Assembly (NCBI GenBank): GCA_002339125.1 | Contig: DDJQ01000139.1 | Coordinates: 1-7,333 of the forward strand | Origin: Alteromonadaceae bacterium UBA2620 | GTDB lineage: Bacteria; Pseudomonadota; Gammaproteobacteria; Enterobacterales; Alteromonadaceae | Length of the DNA: 7,333 nt | Direction of reading: 5' to 3' | In this document: positions 6,406 to 7,333 of the stretch, piece after piece | Layout: each line of letters starts with the position of its first letter | How positions within the stretch are numbered: position 1 is the first letter of the stretch | Program-made: the position numbers and the translations under genes | Notes under the pieces: model-generated | What the model saw: the letters and a program-made list of their open reading frames with translations, nothing else | Told to the model about the DNA's origin: nothing | Databases searched by the model: none

Positions 6406-6644
6406 TCTGAGGGACTGCCTTCGCCGTTTGTGTCGGGAGAAAACTGTGCTACCAGCTCACTAAGACTATCGCTGCAGTCTTTACTGCCGGCAATGATCTT
6501 TTCCAGTGCCGTCAGCGCTTTATCCTTTGGTACGGCACCTTCAAGAGCCAGCTTGATCAGCTCAGATTGCATGGTTATACGATTTAACGGGCGACGCGCG
6601 TCGTGCACCGCCTTTTGTAATCGTGCAAATTCACCTTCATCCAT
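6402..6644 (-). CDS. Stand-alone HisKA/DHp-like small protein (no ATPase domain)
   Basis: The 80-residue soluble protein is not one I can name. Residues 5-67 read as a two-helix HisKA-type dimerisation and phosphoacceptor hairpin. HDARRPLNRI (14-23) aligns with the kinase H-box pattern H-E/D-x-R-x-P-L-x-x-I and places His14 at the phosphoacceptor position. It is followed by a helix (to about 35), a turn around GAVPKD, and a second helix (about 42-66). The C-terminal tail (69-80) is polar and acidic. No N-box or G-boxes follow, because the frame ends at 6402 in an ATGA overlap with the CHASE3 kinase gene. The domain assignment is my reading of the pattern. It could act as a phosphotransfer protein (as Spo0B and ChpT use DHp-like folds), or as a partner or inhibitor that inserts into kinase dimers. 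It starts 6 bp after the regulator gene with a weak GGAA site, so it likely depends on coupled translation. Confidence 0.8.
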   Translation of the reverse strand: MDEGEFARLQKAVHDARRPLNRITMQSELIKLALEGAVPKDKALTALEKIIAGSKDCSDSLSELVAQFSPDTNGEGSPSE

Positions 6645-6650
6645 ATTGTA

Positions 6651-7333
6651 TTATTCCGAATCACTGTTAAGGTCGCCATAGGCATGTAATCGGTTATACA
6701 GGGTTTTGGTACTGATCCCAAGCATTTCCGCTGCAGTGGTTTTATTGCCATCCACTTTTTCTAAGGTCGCGTAAATTAACTCTTTTTCGACCTCTTCAAT
6801 GGTTCTGCCCGCCTTTAGCCCCGTCGACAGCGTTTGCTTTTTGGCAAACGGTGACTCAATGGTTTTGGGTAGTTCGATCTCAGTACCTTCCGGGTCACTC
6901 ATAATGGCAGCGCGGTGCACAAAGTGGCGTAGCTCGCGAACGTTACCAGGCCAGTCGTAGGTTTGCAGTTTTTCCAGTTGCACTGGCTGCCAGCGAAACT
7001 GACTGCCATTTTCTTCGTTGAGCTGATTAATGAAGTGTTCAGCGAGTAATGGGATATCTTCCTTACGTTCCCGTAGCGGCGGGATCGTGATAGGGAATAC
7101 GGCCAGACGAAAATAAATGTCTTCACGCAATACCTTGCTTTCAGCGATTTCTTCCATGCTGCGGTTGGTGGCCGAAACAACCCGGCAGTTTACCGGCATC
7201 GCTTTGGTGCCGCCCACCCGGATCACCACTTTGTTTTCCAGTACCCGCAGCAGATTGGGCTGCATGTCGATAGGCATCTCGGTAATTTCGTCGAGGAAGA
7301 GGGTGCCGTTTTCTGCTTGTTCAAAAACGCCTT
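6651..7333 (-). CDS. NtrC-family sigma-54-dependent response regulator (partial)
   Basis: The frame stays open to the window edge, so the gene is partial at its 5' end; 226 C-terminal residues are visible. They begin KGVFEQAENGT, just after where the GAFTGA loop would lie. The AAA+ core then shows Walker B GTLFLDEI (visible residues 9-16), the sensor I region SATNRS (53-58), the REDIYFRLAVFPI segment with the arginine-finger region (69-81), PPLRERKEDIPLL (84-96) and sensor II WPGNVREL (127-134). A Fis-type helix-turn-helix follows at about 179-218 (NKTTAAEMLGISTKTLYNRL). The family hydrolyses ATP to open sigma-54 promoter complexes. An internal ATG at 7277 is not the real start. The N-terminal domain is off-window; a receiver is expected because four two-component genes follow, but it cannot be seen. 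It is first of the visible operon, with a 6-bp gap to the DHp-like gene, and a sigma-54 promoter lies in the same window before the lipoprotein gene. Confidence 0.93.
   Translation of the reverse strand, partial: GVFEQAENGTLFLDEITEMPIDMQPNLLRVLENKVVIRVGGTKAMPVNCRVVSATNRSMEEIAESKVLREDIYFRLAVFPITIPPLRERKEDIPLLAEHFINQLNEENGSQFRWQPVQLEKLQTYDWPGNVRELRHFVHRAAIMSDPEGTEIELPKTIESPFAKKQTLSTGLKAGRTIEEVEKELIYATLEKVDGNKTTAAEMLGISTKTLYNRLHAYGDLNSDSE

Noticed and set aside
6313..6681. Plus-strand open frame spanning the DHp-like gene and kinase start
   Set aside because: It runs antisense across three well-supported minus-strand genes and shows no family pattern.
6899..7180. Minus-strand 93-codon frame within the sigma-54 regulator
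   Set aside because: Alternative frame of the conserved AAA+ coding region; no independent support.

Overview
The window looks like chromosomal DNA of a Gram-negative gammaproteobacterium, probably a marine or aquatic one of the Alteromonadales type. This placement is inference. It rests on moderate GC, a Lol-type lipoprotein, a DUF2569 membrane protein, a sigma-54/IHF promoter and a 22-bp TIR mini-transposon beginning ATACCAATC. All credible genes lie on the minus strand, so the story reads from right to left.

Right part (7333 to 2480): five tightly packed genes form a signalling operon. In transcription order they are: (1) an NtrC-type sigma-54-dependent response regulator, whose N-terminal half lies outside the window; (2) an 80-residue protein that looks like a bare histidine-kinase dimerisation/phosphoacceptor (DHp) helix pair with no ATPase domain; (3) a membrane CHASE3 sensor histidine kinase; (4) a single-domain Rcp1/CheY-like receiver; (5) a soluble hybrid kinase built REC-HisKA-HATPase-REC-REC. 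Junctions are 6-bp and 13-bp gaps, an ATGA overlap and a 14-bp overlap, so translation is probably coupled. No HPt domain is visible. The DHp-only protein is a candidate for a phosphotransfer or adaptor role.

Middle part (2479 to 1225): the 216-bp intergenic gap carries what reads as a complete sigma-54 promoter on the minus strand. It has a -24/-12 element (TGGCAC-N5-TTGC), a full IHF consensus match about 50 bp upstream of the predicted start with an A/T-rich flank, and a TGCAA-N8-TTGCA palindrome about 116 bp upstream that could be the enhancer site. It drives a CC0125/CC1285-like outer-membrane lipoprotein gene and, 34 bp further on, a helical 142-residue protein with a possible DUF2383/PA2169-like shape. 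The simplest model is that the NtrC-type regulator activates this two-gene output from the adjacent promoter.

Left part (1224 to 1): the 450-bp gap before the DUF2569 gene is mostly a 264-bp MITE-like element with perfect 22-bp terminal inverted repeats and two internal hairpin arms. After the DUF2569 gene, the left edge holds another strongly structured inverted repeat of about 137 bp, with a long outer stem and two inner hairpins. No rRNA, tRNA, CRISPR array, transposase gene or plus-strand gene was seen.
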